A stretch of 64,000 nt of DNA from Candidatus Nitrospira nitrificans. Lineage in GTDB: Bacteria; Nitrospirota; Nitrospiria; Nitrospirales; Nitrospiraceae. The notes under the pieces were generated by a model. That model made no database searches. It saw only the letters and a list, made by a program, of their open reading frames with translations, and was not told the DNA's origin. Every line of letters starts with the position of its first letter. Positions within the stretch are counted from its first letter, which is position 1. Location of the stretch: contig NZ_CZPZ01000036.1 in assembly GCF_001458775.1 (NCBI RefSeq), forward strand, positions 1 to 64,000, given 5' to 3'. Below, one piece after another: positions 24,001-33,771 of this stretch. The position numbers were made by a program, and so were the translations under genes.

Positions 24001-25917
24001 ATGGGCCTTTTAGCCGGCAAGCGCGTCTTATCCATTATGGCGCTCTGCATGATGGTGGGCCTCCTTCTGCTTCCGATCGTCGTAGCTCTGCCTTCACTGG
24101 CAATCGGTGAAGATGCTCCTGCCGGCGATGCGGCCAAGAAGGATGGCGACAAAGTTGAAAAGGGTCGAGATGTCTATTACAAGACCGAAGGCATTGTCGT
24201 GGGTGCTCCCGCCCCTAAAACGGTGGATGGTCCCAGGGACTATCCGCGATACAACTTCGAAAGCCGTGTATTACTCTGGTTTGCCAACCAGCAGCATCTT
24301 TATTACGGCAGCTTCGTGTTGGCTGTGCCGATCTTCTGCATGATTATTGAGTTCATGGGTGTCGTGACGAAGGATAAGGCGCTCGCCAAGCGTTACGATC
24401 AGTTGGCCTATGACTTTATTAAGATCAGCCTGACGGCCTACTCTCTCACCGCTATTCTCGGCGGTATTCTGATCTTTACCTTTCTAACCTTGTACCCGGC
24501 ATTTTTCTCCTATCTGTCAGGTATTTTCCGTCCTGTCATGCACATCTACGCATTGATGTTTGTGGCTGAGAGCGGGACTCTCTACATCTACTATTACGGC
24601 TGGGACAAGATGAGAGAGGGGTTCTTAAAATGGATTCATTTGAGCATGTCGGTGATCCTAAACATCATTGGGACGCTGCTCATGTTCCTCGCAAATTCCT
24701 GGATCGGTTTCATGATGTCACCGGCCGGCGTTGATGAGCAGGGTAGATACCTGGGAAACATCTGGCACGTGATCCACACTGCTTTATGGAACCCTCTCAA
24801 CCTGCATCGAATCCTTGGCAATATGGCCTTCGGAGGTGGCGTTGTTGCCGCCTACGCCGCCTACAAGTTTTTGGCGGCAAAAACAGAAGAAGATCGCGCT
24901 CATTACGATTGGATGGGCTACATCGCTATGGCGCTCGGTGTGGCATTCTTGATCCCGCTGCCATTTGCAGGATATTGGCTCATGCGGGAAGTGTATGCCT
25001 ATCGTCAGCAGATGGGGATCACGCTGATGGGTGGACTCCTTGCTTGGCTGTTTATCATCCAGGCCACGATGATCGGCATTCTTTTCTTAAGCACCAACTA
25101 TTATCTCTGGCAGGCGATGGGTCGCATGCGCGGCGCTGAAAAGTATCAACGATACATCAAGTATCTTGTATTTCTGCTCGCTTGCGGCTTCCTGGTTTTT
25201 ATCACCCCCCACACGATGGTCATGTCACCGGCTGAACTGAAGGCCATGGGAGGTCAGCAGCACCCGGTCTTGGGTAACTACGGAGTCATGTCAGCGAAAA
25301 ACGGTGGGATCAACGTCATTATTACGACCACCGTGTTGAGTTTCGTTTGGTACATGAGGGGGAATAAAGTCTCAACCGTATCGTGGGCGAAGTTCGGTAA
25401 TATATTTATGGGTGTATTTTTCGCCTGCGCCTACTTTAATATTATTTTCCTTGCCGTATATGGGTATTACATTCCGGCAAACGTCCGCGTCGGTTTGTCT
25501 GTTCCTCAGGTCGCGACAACCTTATCATGCCTATTCTTCATGTTTGCCCTCAATAGCGTCATGATGAAGGGGGCCAAACAATTAGGACCGATTGAGTGGG
25601 GAAAGATTTCAGCCCGCTCTCAGTATGCGCTCATTATGTTGGCAACTGCATTTACCTGGATGATGGGTTTGATGGGCTATATTCGCTCCTCGGTCCGTCT
25701 ATTCTGGCATGTGAACGAAATCATGCGCGATAATTCACCCTGGGCCTACACGCATACGGTTGGATTTGCGGCCAACATGATTTCATTCAACGTATTGTTT
25801 TTCTGGATCACGATTCTGTTTGTTTTCTGGCTTGGCAGCTTGACTGCGAAGAAGGTACCAGTGGAATCCAAAGCGGGAGTCCCTGGTAGCGTCCCGCAAC
25901 CGGCTGTCAGTCATTAA
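24001..25917 (+). CDS. Cytochrome bd-like oxidase subunit I, paralogue 2
   Basis: 638 residues, with a perfect AAGGAGG site before the ATG. Signal/first span at residues ~8-35, a charged periplasmic stretch, then the CydA-like core: SRVLLWFANQQHLYYGSF (H99, heme b ligand), VAESGTLYIYYYGWDKM, WHVIHTALWNPLNLHR, GGQQHPVLGNYGVMSAKNG (takes the place of GRQPW), and MGLMGYIRSSVRLFWHVNE. Three c-type cytochrome genes follow on the same strand, so this copy is the best candidate for a cytochrome c-linked terminal oxidase of the kind proposed for Nitrospira. CydB is absent. Confidence 0.9.
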   Translation: MGLLAGKRVLSIMALCMMVGLLLLPIVVALPSLAIGEDAPAGDAAKKDGDKVEKGRDVYYKTEGIVVGAPAPKTVDGPRDYPRYNFESRVLLWFANQQHLYYGSFVLAVPIFCMIIEFMGVVTKDKALAKRYDQLAYDFIKISLTAYSLTAILGGILIFTFLTLYPAFFSYLSGIFRPVMHIYALMFVAESGTLYIYYYGWDKMREGFLKWIHLSMSVILNIIGTLLMFLANSWIGFMMSPAGVDEQGRYLGNIWHVIHTALWNPLNLHRILGNMAFGGGVVAAYAAYKFLAAKTEEDRAHYDWMGYIAMALGVAFLIPLPFAGYWLMREVYAYRQQMGITLMGGLLAWLFIIQATMIGILFLSTNYYLWQAMGRMRGAEKYQRYIKYLVFLLACGFLVFITPHTMVMSPAELKAMGGQQHPVLGNYGVMSAKNGGINVIITTTVLSFVWYMRGNKVSTVSWAKFGNIFMGVFFACAYFNIIFLAVYGYYIPANVRVGLSVPQVATTLSCLFFMFALNSVMMKGAKQLGPIEWGKISARSQYALIMLATAFTWMMGLMGYIRSSVRLFWHVNEIMRDNSPWAYTHTVGFAANMISFNVLFFWITILFVFWLGSLTAKKVPVESKAGVPGSVPQPAVSH

Positions 25918-25992
25918 TTGACGTTGGTTATTGTTGGTCGGCTCAATGGTGGAGGCTCAGTCCACACGTTGTAGCTGTAGGAGGTCAAGACC

Positions 25993-27297
25993 TTGAGTAA
26001 TTTAATTGCAGAGGCACTCTCCATGGGCTGGATGGCGTTGGCTATCCTGGTCGGGCTATTAGTTTATTTTCAGGTATCTATCAGCGACCCTGCAGCAAAG
26101 AAGCGCGCGGTTTTCAAAACATTCATCGGTATTGTTGCGACGTTTTTGCTGTTTGTGGCCATCGCGAACTATGCAAATAATTTCTACGGGGAAAATCGGC
26201 TTTTGCCGGTGTCTCTGGTGATGATCACTGTAACCACGTTTATGATGGCACTGTACTTCACCAATCTTAGCGCGCTGCTGAAGATAGGTGGGATGATGTT
26301 CTTTGTCGCCGCGTTTCTGTCTGGCTATGGAAACTGGCTTCCGCAAGTCGAAGGTGGCTTCCCGCCTGTAGAGGAAAAGAAGACCTGGGATTCGATGACC
26401 CCGCAGCAACTGGCTGATGAAGGTGAGAAGATTATCTTTGGAGGCGTCGGAAAAAATAAGGAGCAAGGTGCGATCGGTAAGGGGCAATGTCCCCTCTGTC
26501 ATGCGTTTCATGCCGGCATGCTGGGCGAACGAGCACCAAACCTCGCAGGACTTCCAGGACGAGGGAATGAGCGATTGGGGGACCCTAAGTATTCTAAGGG
26601 TAATCCATCCAAGCGTGAATATGAAGTCAAGGAAGCCTTTCCAGGTTCAGGGACAGCAGAAAATGCGCAAGAGTACATTGCGGAATCGCACGCTTGTCCT
26701 AGTTGCTATGTCGTGAGTGGGTATGGGGTGAAGGGAACGAATGACAAGCAGAGCCCGATGCCGGCGATTCATAAGCCACCCATCTCGCTTAGCCTTCCAG
26801 AGCTTGCAGCTGTGGATACTTGGATGTATCTACGCGAGGGAATAGACGCTCCCTCGTTCGAAGAGATCGTGAAGTCGTACGAGAAGTTTATCCCGGAAGC
26901 TGATCGTCCCAAGCAGGCTGACGAAAAGCCTGCGGGGGCCACATCTCTAATGGCTGATGGATCGGAGCCGGTGGATCAAATTTTCGCTAAGGGTCAATGT
27001 ATTTCCTGTCATACGATCCCCGGGATCCCGGGAGCTGTGGGAACTATTGGACCGAAGTTGGAAGAGGGAACAACGGCAGCGCAGCGTATCAAGGATCCGA
27101 CCTACAAGGGAACAGCCAAATCACCCACTGAATACATTATGGAGTCTATCGTGGACCCCAGTGCTTTTGTGGTGAAGCCGTTCCCTGATAACACCATGCC
27201 CAAAGTCTTTGGACAAAAGCTAAGTGCTGGTGCGTTAAAAAAGATTGTCGATTATTTGTCGCAGGTGAAAACGGGAGCGCCGCCGCCTAAAATTTAA
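25993..27297 (+). CDS. Membrane-bound diheme cytochrome c
   Basis: 434 residues from a TTG start (25993) that has an ideal aGGAGGtc site. N-terminal ~130 residues contain four membrane spans; two class I cytochrome c domains follow. Heme 1 is CPLCH (C166, C169, H170) and heme 2 is CISCH (C336, C339, H340). The likely Met ligands are in SPMPAIHK and NTMPKVFG. A further CPSCY at C235 lies in the loop where the second domain reads DPSAF and is not a heme site. Follows the bd-like oxidase by 75 bases; probably its electron donor or subunit. Confidence 0.88.
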   Translation: MSNLIAEALSMGWMALAILVGLLVYFQVSISDPAAKKRAVFKTFIGIVATFLLFVAIANYANNFYGENRLLPVSLVMITVTTFMMALYFTNLSALLKIGGMMFFVAAFLSGYGNWLPQVEGGFPPVEEKKTWDSMTPQQLADEGEKIIFGGVGKNKEQGAIGKGQCPLCHAFHAGMLGERAPNLAGLPGRGNERLGDPKYSKGNPSKREYEVKEAFPGSGTAENAQEYIAESHACPSCYVVSGYGVKGTNDKQSPMPAIHKPPISLSLPELAAVDTWMYLREGIDAPSFEEIVKSYEKFIPEADRPKQADEKPAGATSLMADGSEPVDQIFAKGQCISCHTIPGIPGAVGTIGPKLEEGTTAAQRIKDPTYKGTAKSPTEYIMESIVDPSAFVVKPFPDNTMPKVFGQKLSAGALKKIVDYLSQVKTGAPPPKI

Positions 27298-27340
27298 TCG
27301 ACCCGTTGCCTGTCATACGGAGAGTAAAGGGAGTTTGCCG

Positions 27341-28378
27341 ATGAAAGCATTGATGTCACTCGGTGCCTTGATTGGAGTAGCGGGGCTTCTCCTTCTGGGA
27401 GGGATGATTTTCGACATTGTTCCGTCAACAACCGTACGCTTGGTCGAAGGCTATATGCCTATGCAAATGCTTTTTGAGATTGCCTGCTTCGTCGCCGGAT
27501 TTGCAGGACTGAGCTACATGATGAGCGCTATAGGTGCGCCATTTCCTCGTTTTTGGCAGGGAATCGGGTTTTGGGTATTCGTCCTGCTTTATCTGAAATA
27601 CCGTGTCTATCCACCGATTCCCTTCAGCGTCCGCGCAATGTATGGCACTGTGTCGCTCGTCGCAGTGTTCATGTGGGTTTCTGCCAATGAAGAAGATTGG
27701 CAGAAATTCAAACAGCCCATCATGAACGTGCTTGATGCGAAGACGGGTGGGAATAGGCTCCTACGGTATCTTTATCTCGTGCTCCTGCCGATCCTCATCG
27801 GTGGATTTTCCTTTAACGCCATGATGCCGAAATCCGAAGAGCCGATCGAGTTACGAACGGTTCATCCGGCACCACCGGCAAGTACAAAAGTCCATGGTAA
27901 AACCTATACCTTGCAGACTTCGCAGAATCCTTATCGCGTGAATCCTGAAGGGAAATACGATCAGGAGTTCACGAACGCCAATATCGTTGAGCAGGGTATG
28001 GGGCGGTTGATGAAGCCCAATGCCAACCCCTGGGACGATAAAAATCAGGGCTACCTCAAGTACGTGCGAGAGGGTGGTGAGATATTCTTTCAGAACTGTC
28101 ATTTCTGCCATGGCGATAATTTGAATGGTCGAGGGCTCCACGCCTTTGCCTTTAATCCAATCCCGGCCAATTTTACCGATCCAGGCACAATTGCCCAGCT
28201 ACAAGAAACCTTTATCTTCTGGCGGGTTGCGAAGGGCGGAATTGGGCTACCTAACGAAGGGTTCCCCTGGGCATCAGTCATGCCCCCCTGGGAGCAACAC
28301 CTGACGGTGGATGAAATTTGGAAAGTCGTTTTGTTTGAATATTGGCACACCGGCTACTATCCACGAACGTGGGATTAG
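27341..28378 (+). CDS. Membrane-bound monoheme cytochrome c
   Basis: 345 residues from ATG 27341 (site AAAGGGAG 8 bases before; TTG at 27335 less likely). N-terminal half has about five spans (residues ~3-25, 42-60, 75-90, 100-118, 148-165). The C-terminal domain holds one heme motif, NCHFCHGDNLNGRG near residue 256, and an MPPWEQHLT Met-ligand-type pattern. Membrane part resembles a cytochrome b/ACT-like anchor only loosely. Third gene of the oxidase-cytochrome c run. Confidence 0.85.
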   Translation: MKALMSLGALIGVAGLLLLGGMIFDIVPSTTVRLVEGYMPMQMLFEIACFVAGFAGLSYMMSAIGAPFPRFWQGIGFWVFVLLYLKYRVYPPIPFSVRAMYGTVSLVAVFMWVSANEEDWQKFKQPIMNVLDAKTGGNRLLRYLYLVLLPILIGGFSFNAMMPKSEEPIELRTVHPAPPASTKVHGKTYTLQTSQNPYRVNPEGKYDQEFTNANIVEQGMGRLMKPNANPWDDKNQGYLKYVREGGEIFFQNCHFCHGDNLNGRGLHAFAFNPIPANFTDPGTIAQLQETFIFWRVAKGGIGLPNEGFPWASVMPPWEQHLTVDEIWKVVLFEYWHTGYYPRTWD

Positions 28379-28412
28379 TCGCCCTATTTCTTAGAATGCC
28401 AAACCAGACATA

Positions 28413-30206
28413 ATGAAGATTATGAGGCCAAACATGATGGACAGTATGACTCAGAAGGCCGGGATCATCGCGGCTGCTGCCTTCGGAGTGGTTTTAGTGC
28501 TTAGCGCGGGGTATTCGTCTGTTTCAGCTCAAGGGCTTCCCGAAGGCTTTAAAAAGGGCGATCTCGCGCCTGAGCCGTCGGCAGAAATGATTGAAGCAGG
28601 GAAACGAGTCTATTTTACCAAGTGCGTGTGGTGTCATGGAGTGGATGGCGCCGGTGATGGGCCGGGAGCCGATCGTCTATGGCCACGCCCTCGGAACTTC
28701 AATCAAGGGACGTTTAAAATTCGCCATACTGCAAGCGGCGAGCTCCCGCTCTTCGATGCCAAGAAGCCCATCCCTGGACAAAACGATCTCTTCGAAACGG
28801 TAACGCATGGGCTCCCCGGTTCTGCGATGCCTCCGTGGGAAGGTATCCTGAGTGAAGAACAGCGCCAACAAGTCCTCTCTTTTGTTACTACTCAACTGGT
28901 CAAGGATCGAAAATTTACCGACAAGCAGTCCGAGACGCAGACGATTTTACAGCTGGCGGATCTTAAACCTAAACCCGCAACTGACGAGAGTAAGAAGCGG
29001 GGCGGTGAATTGATCGTAGAGAAAAAGTGTGTCGAATGTCATGGGATGGAAGGGCGTGGCGATGGAAACGCCTTTAATCTAAAGGATGACTGGGGTTTCT
29101 CAATCCAGCCGGCCAATTGGCACAAGTGCTGGAACTTCCGCGGTAGCCGGCAGGACCCCTATAACGTCAGCAACATCTTTAGAACTTTTTCGACGGGTGT
29201 GAACGGCACTCCAATGCCTTCGTTCGCAGATAACACGAGCGTCGATGAACGGTGGGATATCGCCAACTTTGTCAGTTCGCTGTGTGAACGAGATACGCTG
29301 GGGAATCCACTGCCCATTGATCCATTAACGGATAAGCCGAAAATCAACTTTGTCGTCCCCTCTGACCTCGTTGAGGGGGAAATTCCGGCTGACATCGAAC
29401 ATGAAGCCTGGCAAAAGGCTTCAAAACGGTATGTGGCAATGGGTGGGCAGATCACCCATAAGCCAAGAAACTTTGTGAATCGAATCGACGATATCTGGGT
29501 TCGATCGCTCTACAATGATAAGTACATTGTCTATCTTTTGGAATGGGATGACCGAACGAAAAGTATAGCTGAAGGCAAGCTTCCGTGGGCTCCCACTCAG
29601 GTGAATATCGATGTTAAAGAGCAGGACCCCAAGACCGGCGAGGAGGGGTCGATCGCCGCGAAGCAAAATAATTACACGGTCTACAACGATGCAATTGCCA
29701 TTGAGACAGCGGTGAAGTGGAAAGAGTTACCGGCTCCGATCAAGCCGCGCTATTTATTCGGGACGAATGAGCAATTCCCCGTTGATATCGTCAAGTGGGA
29801 AGCAGACGGTTCCCTCCGTGCGTTCAAAGGCACGGGATGGGATAAGGATTTCGAAGAACGGGATAACTACGAAGAGGCCATGAAGCTCTTAAAGAGCGAA
29901 TGGAAGAATGGTCGTTGGTATGTCATGATTCAGCGACCCGTAGGAAATAAGAAAGACCAGGATTACGACGAGGATACGTTTTTTGAAGTGGGTCAATATA
30001 TTCCCACTGTCTTCTTTGCATGGGATGGGCACAATGGAGATGCAGGCCGAAAGATGGCTGTCTCCGCGTTTTTCTACACATTCATGAACCCGCCTGTTCC
30101 TCAGGAAACATACATCTATCCGGTTGTTATCGCTGTCGGTGTCGTACTGCTGGAGGGTTGGATTCTGACCCGTCGCGCAAACAGGAAAAAGGGAAAGACA
30201 CTGTAG
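28413..30206 (+). CDS. Diheme cytochrome c fused to ethylbenzene-dehydrogenase-type heme domain
   Basis: 597 residues: signal segment (residues ~10-38), two cytochrome c domains with CVWCHGVDGAGDGPG and CVECHGMEGRGDGN, then a domain from about residue 310 (GEIPADIEHEAWQKASKRYVAMGG... FVNRIDDIWVRSLYNDKYIVYLLEWDD) of the heme-b-binding gamma-subunit family (EB_dh), and a C-terminal span (YIYPVVIAVGVVLLEGWILTRR) as membrane anchor. The order heme c-heme c-heme b in one chain would form a periplasmic electron wire. Last gene before a strong terminator. Confidence 0.85.
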   Translation: MKIMRPNMMDSMTQKAGIIAAAAFGVVLVLSAGYSSVSAQGLPEGFKKGDLAPEPSAEMIEAGKRVYFTKCVWCHGVDGAGDGPGADRLWPRPRNFNQGTFKIRHTASGELPLFDAKKPIPGQNDLFETVTHGLPGSAMPPWEGILSEEQRQQVLSFVTTQLVKDRKFTDKQSETQTILQLADLKPKPATDESKKRGGELIVEKKCVECHGMEGRGDGNAFNLKDDWGFSIQPANWHKCWNFRGSRQDPYNVSNIFRTFSTGVNGTPMPSFADNTSVDERWDIANFVSSLCERDTLGNPLPIDPLTDKPKINFVVPSDLVEGEIPADIEHEAWQKASKRYVAMGGQITHKPRNFVNRIDDIWVRSLYNDKYIVYLLEWDDRTKSIAEGKLPWAPTQVNIDVKEQDPKTGEEGSIAAKQNNYTVYNDAIAIETAVKWKELPAPIKPRYLFGTNEQFPVDIVKWEADGSLRAFKGTGWDKDFEERDNYEEAMKLLKSEWKNGRWYVMIQRPVGNKKDQDYDEDTFFEVGQYIPTVFFAWDGHNGDAGRKMAVSAFFYTFMNPPVPQETYIYPVVIAVGVVLLEGWILTRRANRKKGKTL

Positions 30207-30241
30207 TCCTCATACGACGCGCTTCAGCGCAGTAGGAAGAT

Positions 30242-30277
30242 AGAGGGGGTGGGGAAACCTACCCCCTCTTTTTTTTA
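30242..30277 (+). terminator. Rho-independent terminator
   Basis: Nine-base GC-rich stem (AGAGGGGGT / ACCCCCTCT, with two further GG/CC pairs inside) followed by an eight-base T-run, 36 bases after the cytochrome gene. It ends the oxidase/cytochrome operon. Confidence 0.93.
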
Positions 30278-30293
30278 AACTGGGTAGGTGCTT

Positions 30294-30911
30294 ATGATCA
30301 CCGATGTGACGGGTGTCCTGTTGGCTGGCGGAAAAAGTAAGAGGATGGGAGAAGACAAGCGATTCGTCCTTGTCGGCCAGCAGACTCTCTTTGACCGGAG
30401 CTGTGCGGTTCTCCGTGAACTGTTTTCTCAGGTATGCGTCGTCATCGCTCAAGATAGTCCGTCTCTGCAAGCGGACGTGTCGGTGGTCCGTGATCTTATA
30501 CCGGACTATGGAAGCCTTGGTGGTTTGTATACGGGGCTTCGACTGGCCAAGACTCAGCATATCTTCCTTGCGGCCTGTGACATGCCGTTTCTCAATTCGG
30601 ATGTCATACGGCATATGGTTCAACTGAAAGATCCGGCTGATATTGTCATCAGCCGGTGGGCGACTCGTCTCCAGCCGACCCATGCGGTCTACAGCCGAAA
30701 CTGCCTTCCGGTTATCGAAGAAATGATGACCCTCCATAATCGGAAGATTCACAGTATGGTTGAGCACCCTGCCCTTCGCGTATGGCTGGTGCCTGAAGCG
30801 GAGATCAGACAAATCGACCAGGATGGGCATTCCCTGTTCAACATCAATACGCCGCCCGATTTAGAACAGGCTCGATCAGTGTGTGATGCTGATACGCGGC
30901 CTGGGTCGTAG
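30294..30911 (+). CDS. mobA: Molybdenum cofactor guanylyltransferase MobA
   Basis: Converts molybdopterin to the guanine dinucleotide form needed by DMSO-reductase-family enzymes such as nitrite oxidoreductase. 205 residues from ATG 30294 (a GTG lies at 30288). N-terminal VTGVLLAGGKSKRMGEDKRFV is the nucleotide-binding signature; RDLIPDYGSLGGLYTGL and FLAACDMPFLNSDV are further conserved motifs. Overlaps the next gene by one base. Confidence 0.93.
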   Translation: MITDVTGVLLAGGKSKRMGEDKRFVLVGQQTLFDRSCAVLRELFSQVCVVIAQDSPSLQADVSVVRDLIPDYGSLGGLYTGLRLAKTQHIFLAACDMPFLNSDVIRHMVQLKDPADIVISRWATRLQPTHAVYSRNCLPVIEEMMTLHNRKIHSMVEHPALRVWLVPEAEIRQIDQDGHSLFNINTPPDLEQARSVCDADTRPGS

Positions 30912-31945
30912 TGTGTAAGGATGACAGGTTGAAGCGGACCGTCCTTATCATCCATCCCGGTGCACTTGGGGATGTTCTACTGGCTGTCCCGGCGATAAAG
31001 AATCTGAGTGTGAAGTTCCCCCAGCATGAAATTGTGCTCATAGCTTCTACTGCCGTGAGTCGGCTCCTCTTGGAGTGTGGGGTGATTAGCGATAGCCTTC
31101 CATTGGAAGGGCAAGTATGCCTAAGGCTGTTTTCAGGGACCGTAGCGATCTCCAGGGAACTGTATTCCTGCGTGAGCCGTTGTGATTTCGCTGTGGCCTG
31201 GATGGAAGATAAAGAAGATATGCTTGGTTCTTTCTTCCAGGAGTTTGGTGTGGCGAGGGTTCAGATTCAGTCGCCATTCTCCACGGGATTACGTGCAAGG
31301 CACCAGAGTGACCGTTTTCTTGAAACGGTGGGTGAGGCGGAGGGAGACCTTGTGTCGGAAAGAACGATAGAGGTTCCCCCGCATCTTTTGGAACGAGGGA
31401 AGGGCTATCTTGACGCCCTGAGGATTCCCTTCGAGCAATCGTTGGTCCTTGTGCACCCAGGGAGTGGAAGCGTTCATAAGCGACTTGAGCCCAGAAGGAT
31501 GGCCTCGCTGATTGAACGGTTGTGGGAGACGGGGATATATCCCCTCATCTTGGAGGGTCCGGCTGATCAGGATGCCGTAGCCCATACTCTGCACTTTCTC
31601 AGCAGGCCACCCCTTGTGCTCAGAGATCTTGATCTGTCTCAGTTGGCAGGAGTATTTCCACAGGTCGCCTTATATATCGGTCATGATTCGGGTGTGACTC
31701 ACTTGTCTGCTCTATTGGGTGTGCCGACAATCGCCTTATTTGGTCCCACGGACCACGATCGCTGGGCACCTCATGGTCATCATGTGACGACCCTTCGAGG
31801 TTCTCCCTGTATCTGTGAATCCTGGACTACCGTTAAAATGTGTGAGGAGAAGCCCTGCCTTCAAGTGCCGATCGAAAAGATTCTAATAGTATCGGGACTT
31901 GCGATACGGAGAGTGTGTCGCGCAAACCCTCGTTATTCCACGTGA
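30911..31945 (+). CDS. Lipopolysaccharide heptosyltransferase family (GT9)
   Basis: 344-residue glycosyltransferase of the ADP-heptose:LPS family. Opening HPGALGDVLLAVPAIKNL and, near residue 256, the active region YIGHDSGVTHLSALLGVPTIALFGPTDHDRWAP are diagnostic of GT9. Acts at the inner face of the cytoplasmic membrane in outer-core/LPS or other surface glycan synthesis; exact sugar not known. GTG start overlapping mobA stop. Confidence 0.88.
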   Translation: MCKDDRLKRTVLIIHPGALGDVLLAVPAIKNLSVKFPQHEIVLIASTAVSRLLLECGVISDSLPLEGQVCLRLFSGTVAISRELYSCVSRCDFAVAWMEDKEDMLGSFFQEFGVARVQIQSPFSTGLRARHQSDRFLETVGEAEGDLVSERTIEVPPHLLERGKGYLDALRIPFEQSLVLVHPGSGSVHKRLEPRRMASLIERLWETGIYPLILEGPADQDAVAHTLHFLSRPPLVLRDLDLSQLAGVFPQVALYIGHDSGVTHLSALLGVPTIALFGPTDHDRWAPHGHHVTTLRGSPCICESWTTVKMCEEKPCLQVPIEKILIVSGLAIRRVCRANPRYST

Positions 31946-32026
31946 ACCGCCTTGTCTCTTTCTGATCCCATGTGATAGATTAGCGAGCTAATTTCCTTTT
32001 TTTGGTAATGACTTAGAGGAATTATT

Positions 32027-33751
32027 GTGTCTCAAGGATTTGTGCAAGAGAGGGTGACAACGGCCCTCCTTGGCGCCCTCAACGGCGCGAGGGAAAAGGG
32101 GCAGTTGAAGACGACGGCTTGGCCCACGCTGAGTCTTGATGCCCCCAAACGGCCGGAGTGGGGCGACCTTGCTTCCACGGTCGCTATGTCATTAGCCTCC
32201 TCTGAGCACAAGGCGCCTCATGATATAGCCCAGATCATTGTAGAAAATATTCCTCAGCGAGAGCAGCTGTTTGAGCGTGTCGAAATCGTTCGTCCCGGTT
32301 TCTTGAATTTGACGGTTAAACCGGCTCTCTGGCAGGAGGTGCTTCGTGAAATCGAGTCGCACGGGGCTCATTATGGCCGGACAGCGGTCGGAGCCGGCCG
32401 TCGCGTGTTGGTTGAATATGTGAGCGCGAATCCGACCGGGCCGTTGCATGTCGGCCATGGCAGGGGGGCGGCGGTCGGGCAGGCAGTCGTCCGGCTACTC
32501 GATGCGATCGGATACGATGCCGTGGGCGAGTACTATATCAACGACGCAGGCCGACAGATGAAATTATTGGGCGCGTCCGTATATGCGCGCTACCAAGAGT
32601 TGTCAGGCCACACGGTTGAGTTTCCCGAGGATGGCTATCATGGGTCGTATATCACCTCTGTGGCGCGGCAGCTCAAGGAGCAACTCGATCCCATAGCTGG
32701 CGAACTGACTCCCGCCGATCTTGAGACTCGCTGCCGATCCTTTGCCTATCAGAAACTGCTGGGACTTATCCGTGCCGATCTTATGTCTTTTGGGATCGAG
32801 ATCCAATCCTGGTTCAGCGAAACGTCGCTTCTAGAGTCCAAAGCTATCGAGGTGGCTCTGGAGGAATTGAAAACCCGCGATCTCCTGTTCCAACAGGACG
32901 GGGCATGGTGGTTTCGGGCGTCCATGTATGGCGACGAAAAAGACCGTGTCGTCAAGAAACAGGACGGTGAGTATACGTACTTGGCTTCCGATATCGCCTA
33001 CCATCACGACAAGCTGAGGCGTGGCTACGATCTGCTGGTCGATGTCTTCGGTGCCGACCACCATGGGTATATCCCGCGCATGCAAGCCGTCATGCAGGCC
33101 TATGGGCATCCCAAAGATCGTCTCCATGTCGTGCTGGTCCAGTTGGTGAAGTTATTGCGGGACGGAGTCGAAGTGAAGATGTCCAAGCGGACCGGGGAAT
33201 TCATCACGATGCGGGAAGTCCTCGATGAGGTCGGAGCGGACGCCGCGAAGTTCTATTTTCTCATGCGCGACTCCAACACGCATTTGGAGTTCGATCTGGA
33301 GTTGGCAAAGCAACGGTCCGCCGACAATCCGGTGTACTACGTTCAATATGCCCACGCGAGAATCTGCAGCCTGTGGCGTGTCGCGTCCGCCAGAGGGATT
33401 GCCCGTCCATCTGCGGAGGGGACGGACCTGACGGTGTTGGCGGATCCCGATGAATTGGGGTTGATGAAGAAACTGTCCTCGTACCCTGAGGTCGTTCAGG
33501 CGAGCGCGCTGGCTTTTGAACCGCACCGTGTGACCTATTACCTTCAACAGTTGGCGGCGCTTCTCCATACGTTTTATAACAAACATCGGGTGTTGCCTCC
33601 GGAGCCGGATCACGAGAACAAGGAGTCAGTCCCTGCTGAAGCGCTCATGCCCAACCGGACTGCCGCGCGACTGGTTTTGATGAGCGCGGTCCAACAGGTT
33701 CTTCGAAATGGGCTCAATGTGCTCGGTATCTCCGCTCCGGAGCACATGTAA
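32027..33751 (+). CDS. argS: Arginyl-tRNA synthetase
   Basis: Class I synthetase charging tRNA-Arg, 574 residues. N-terminal additional domain (Add-1), then HVGH of the HIGH motif in SANPTGPLHVGHGRG near residue 139, and KMSK in VEVKMSKRTGEF near residue 386; the DALR anticodon-binding domain ends the protein. GTG start with an AGAGGAA site eight bases upstream. Housekeeping gene. Confidence 0.97.
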   Translation: MSQGFVQERVTTALLGALNGAREKGQLKTTAWPTLSLDAPKRPEWGDLASTVAMSLASSEHKAPHDIAQIIVENIPQREQLFERVEIVRPGFLNLTVKPALWQEVLREIESHGAHYGRTAVGAGRRVLVEYVSANPTGPLHVGHGRGAAVGQAVVRLLDAIGYDAVGEYYINDAGRQMKLLGASVYARYQELSGHTVEFPEDGYHGSYITSVARQLKEQLDPIAGELTPADLETRCRSFAYQKLLGLIRADLMSFGIEIQSWFSETSLLESKAIEVALEELKTRDLLFQQDGAWWFRASMYGDEKDRVVKKQDGEYTYLASDIAYHHDKLRRGYDLLVDVFGADHHGYIPRMQAVMQAYGHPKDRLHVVLVQLVKLLRDGVEVKMSKRTGEFITMREVLDEVGADAAKFYFLMRDSNTHLEFDLELAKQRSADNPVYYVQYAHARICSLWRVASARGIARPSAEGTDLTVLADPDELGLMKKLSSYPEVVQASALAFEPHRVTYYLQQLAALLHTFYNKHRVLPPEPDHENKESVPAEALMPNRTAARLVLMSAVQQVLRNGLNVLGISAPEHM

Positions 33752-33771
33752 CGGGTCAGACCCCGCAGAAG

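Noticed and set aside
26695-26709. CPSCY as a third heme c site in the diheme cytochrome
   Set aside because: Lacks the His of CxxCH; aligned loop of the other domain shows it is a ligand-loop position, not a heme site.
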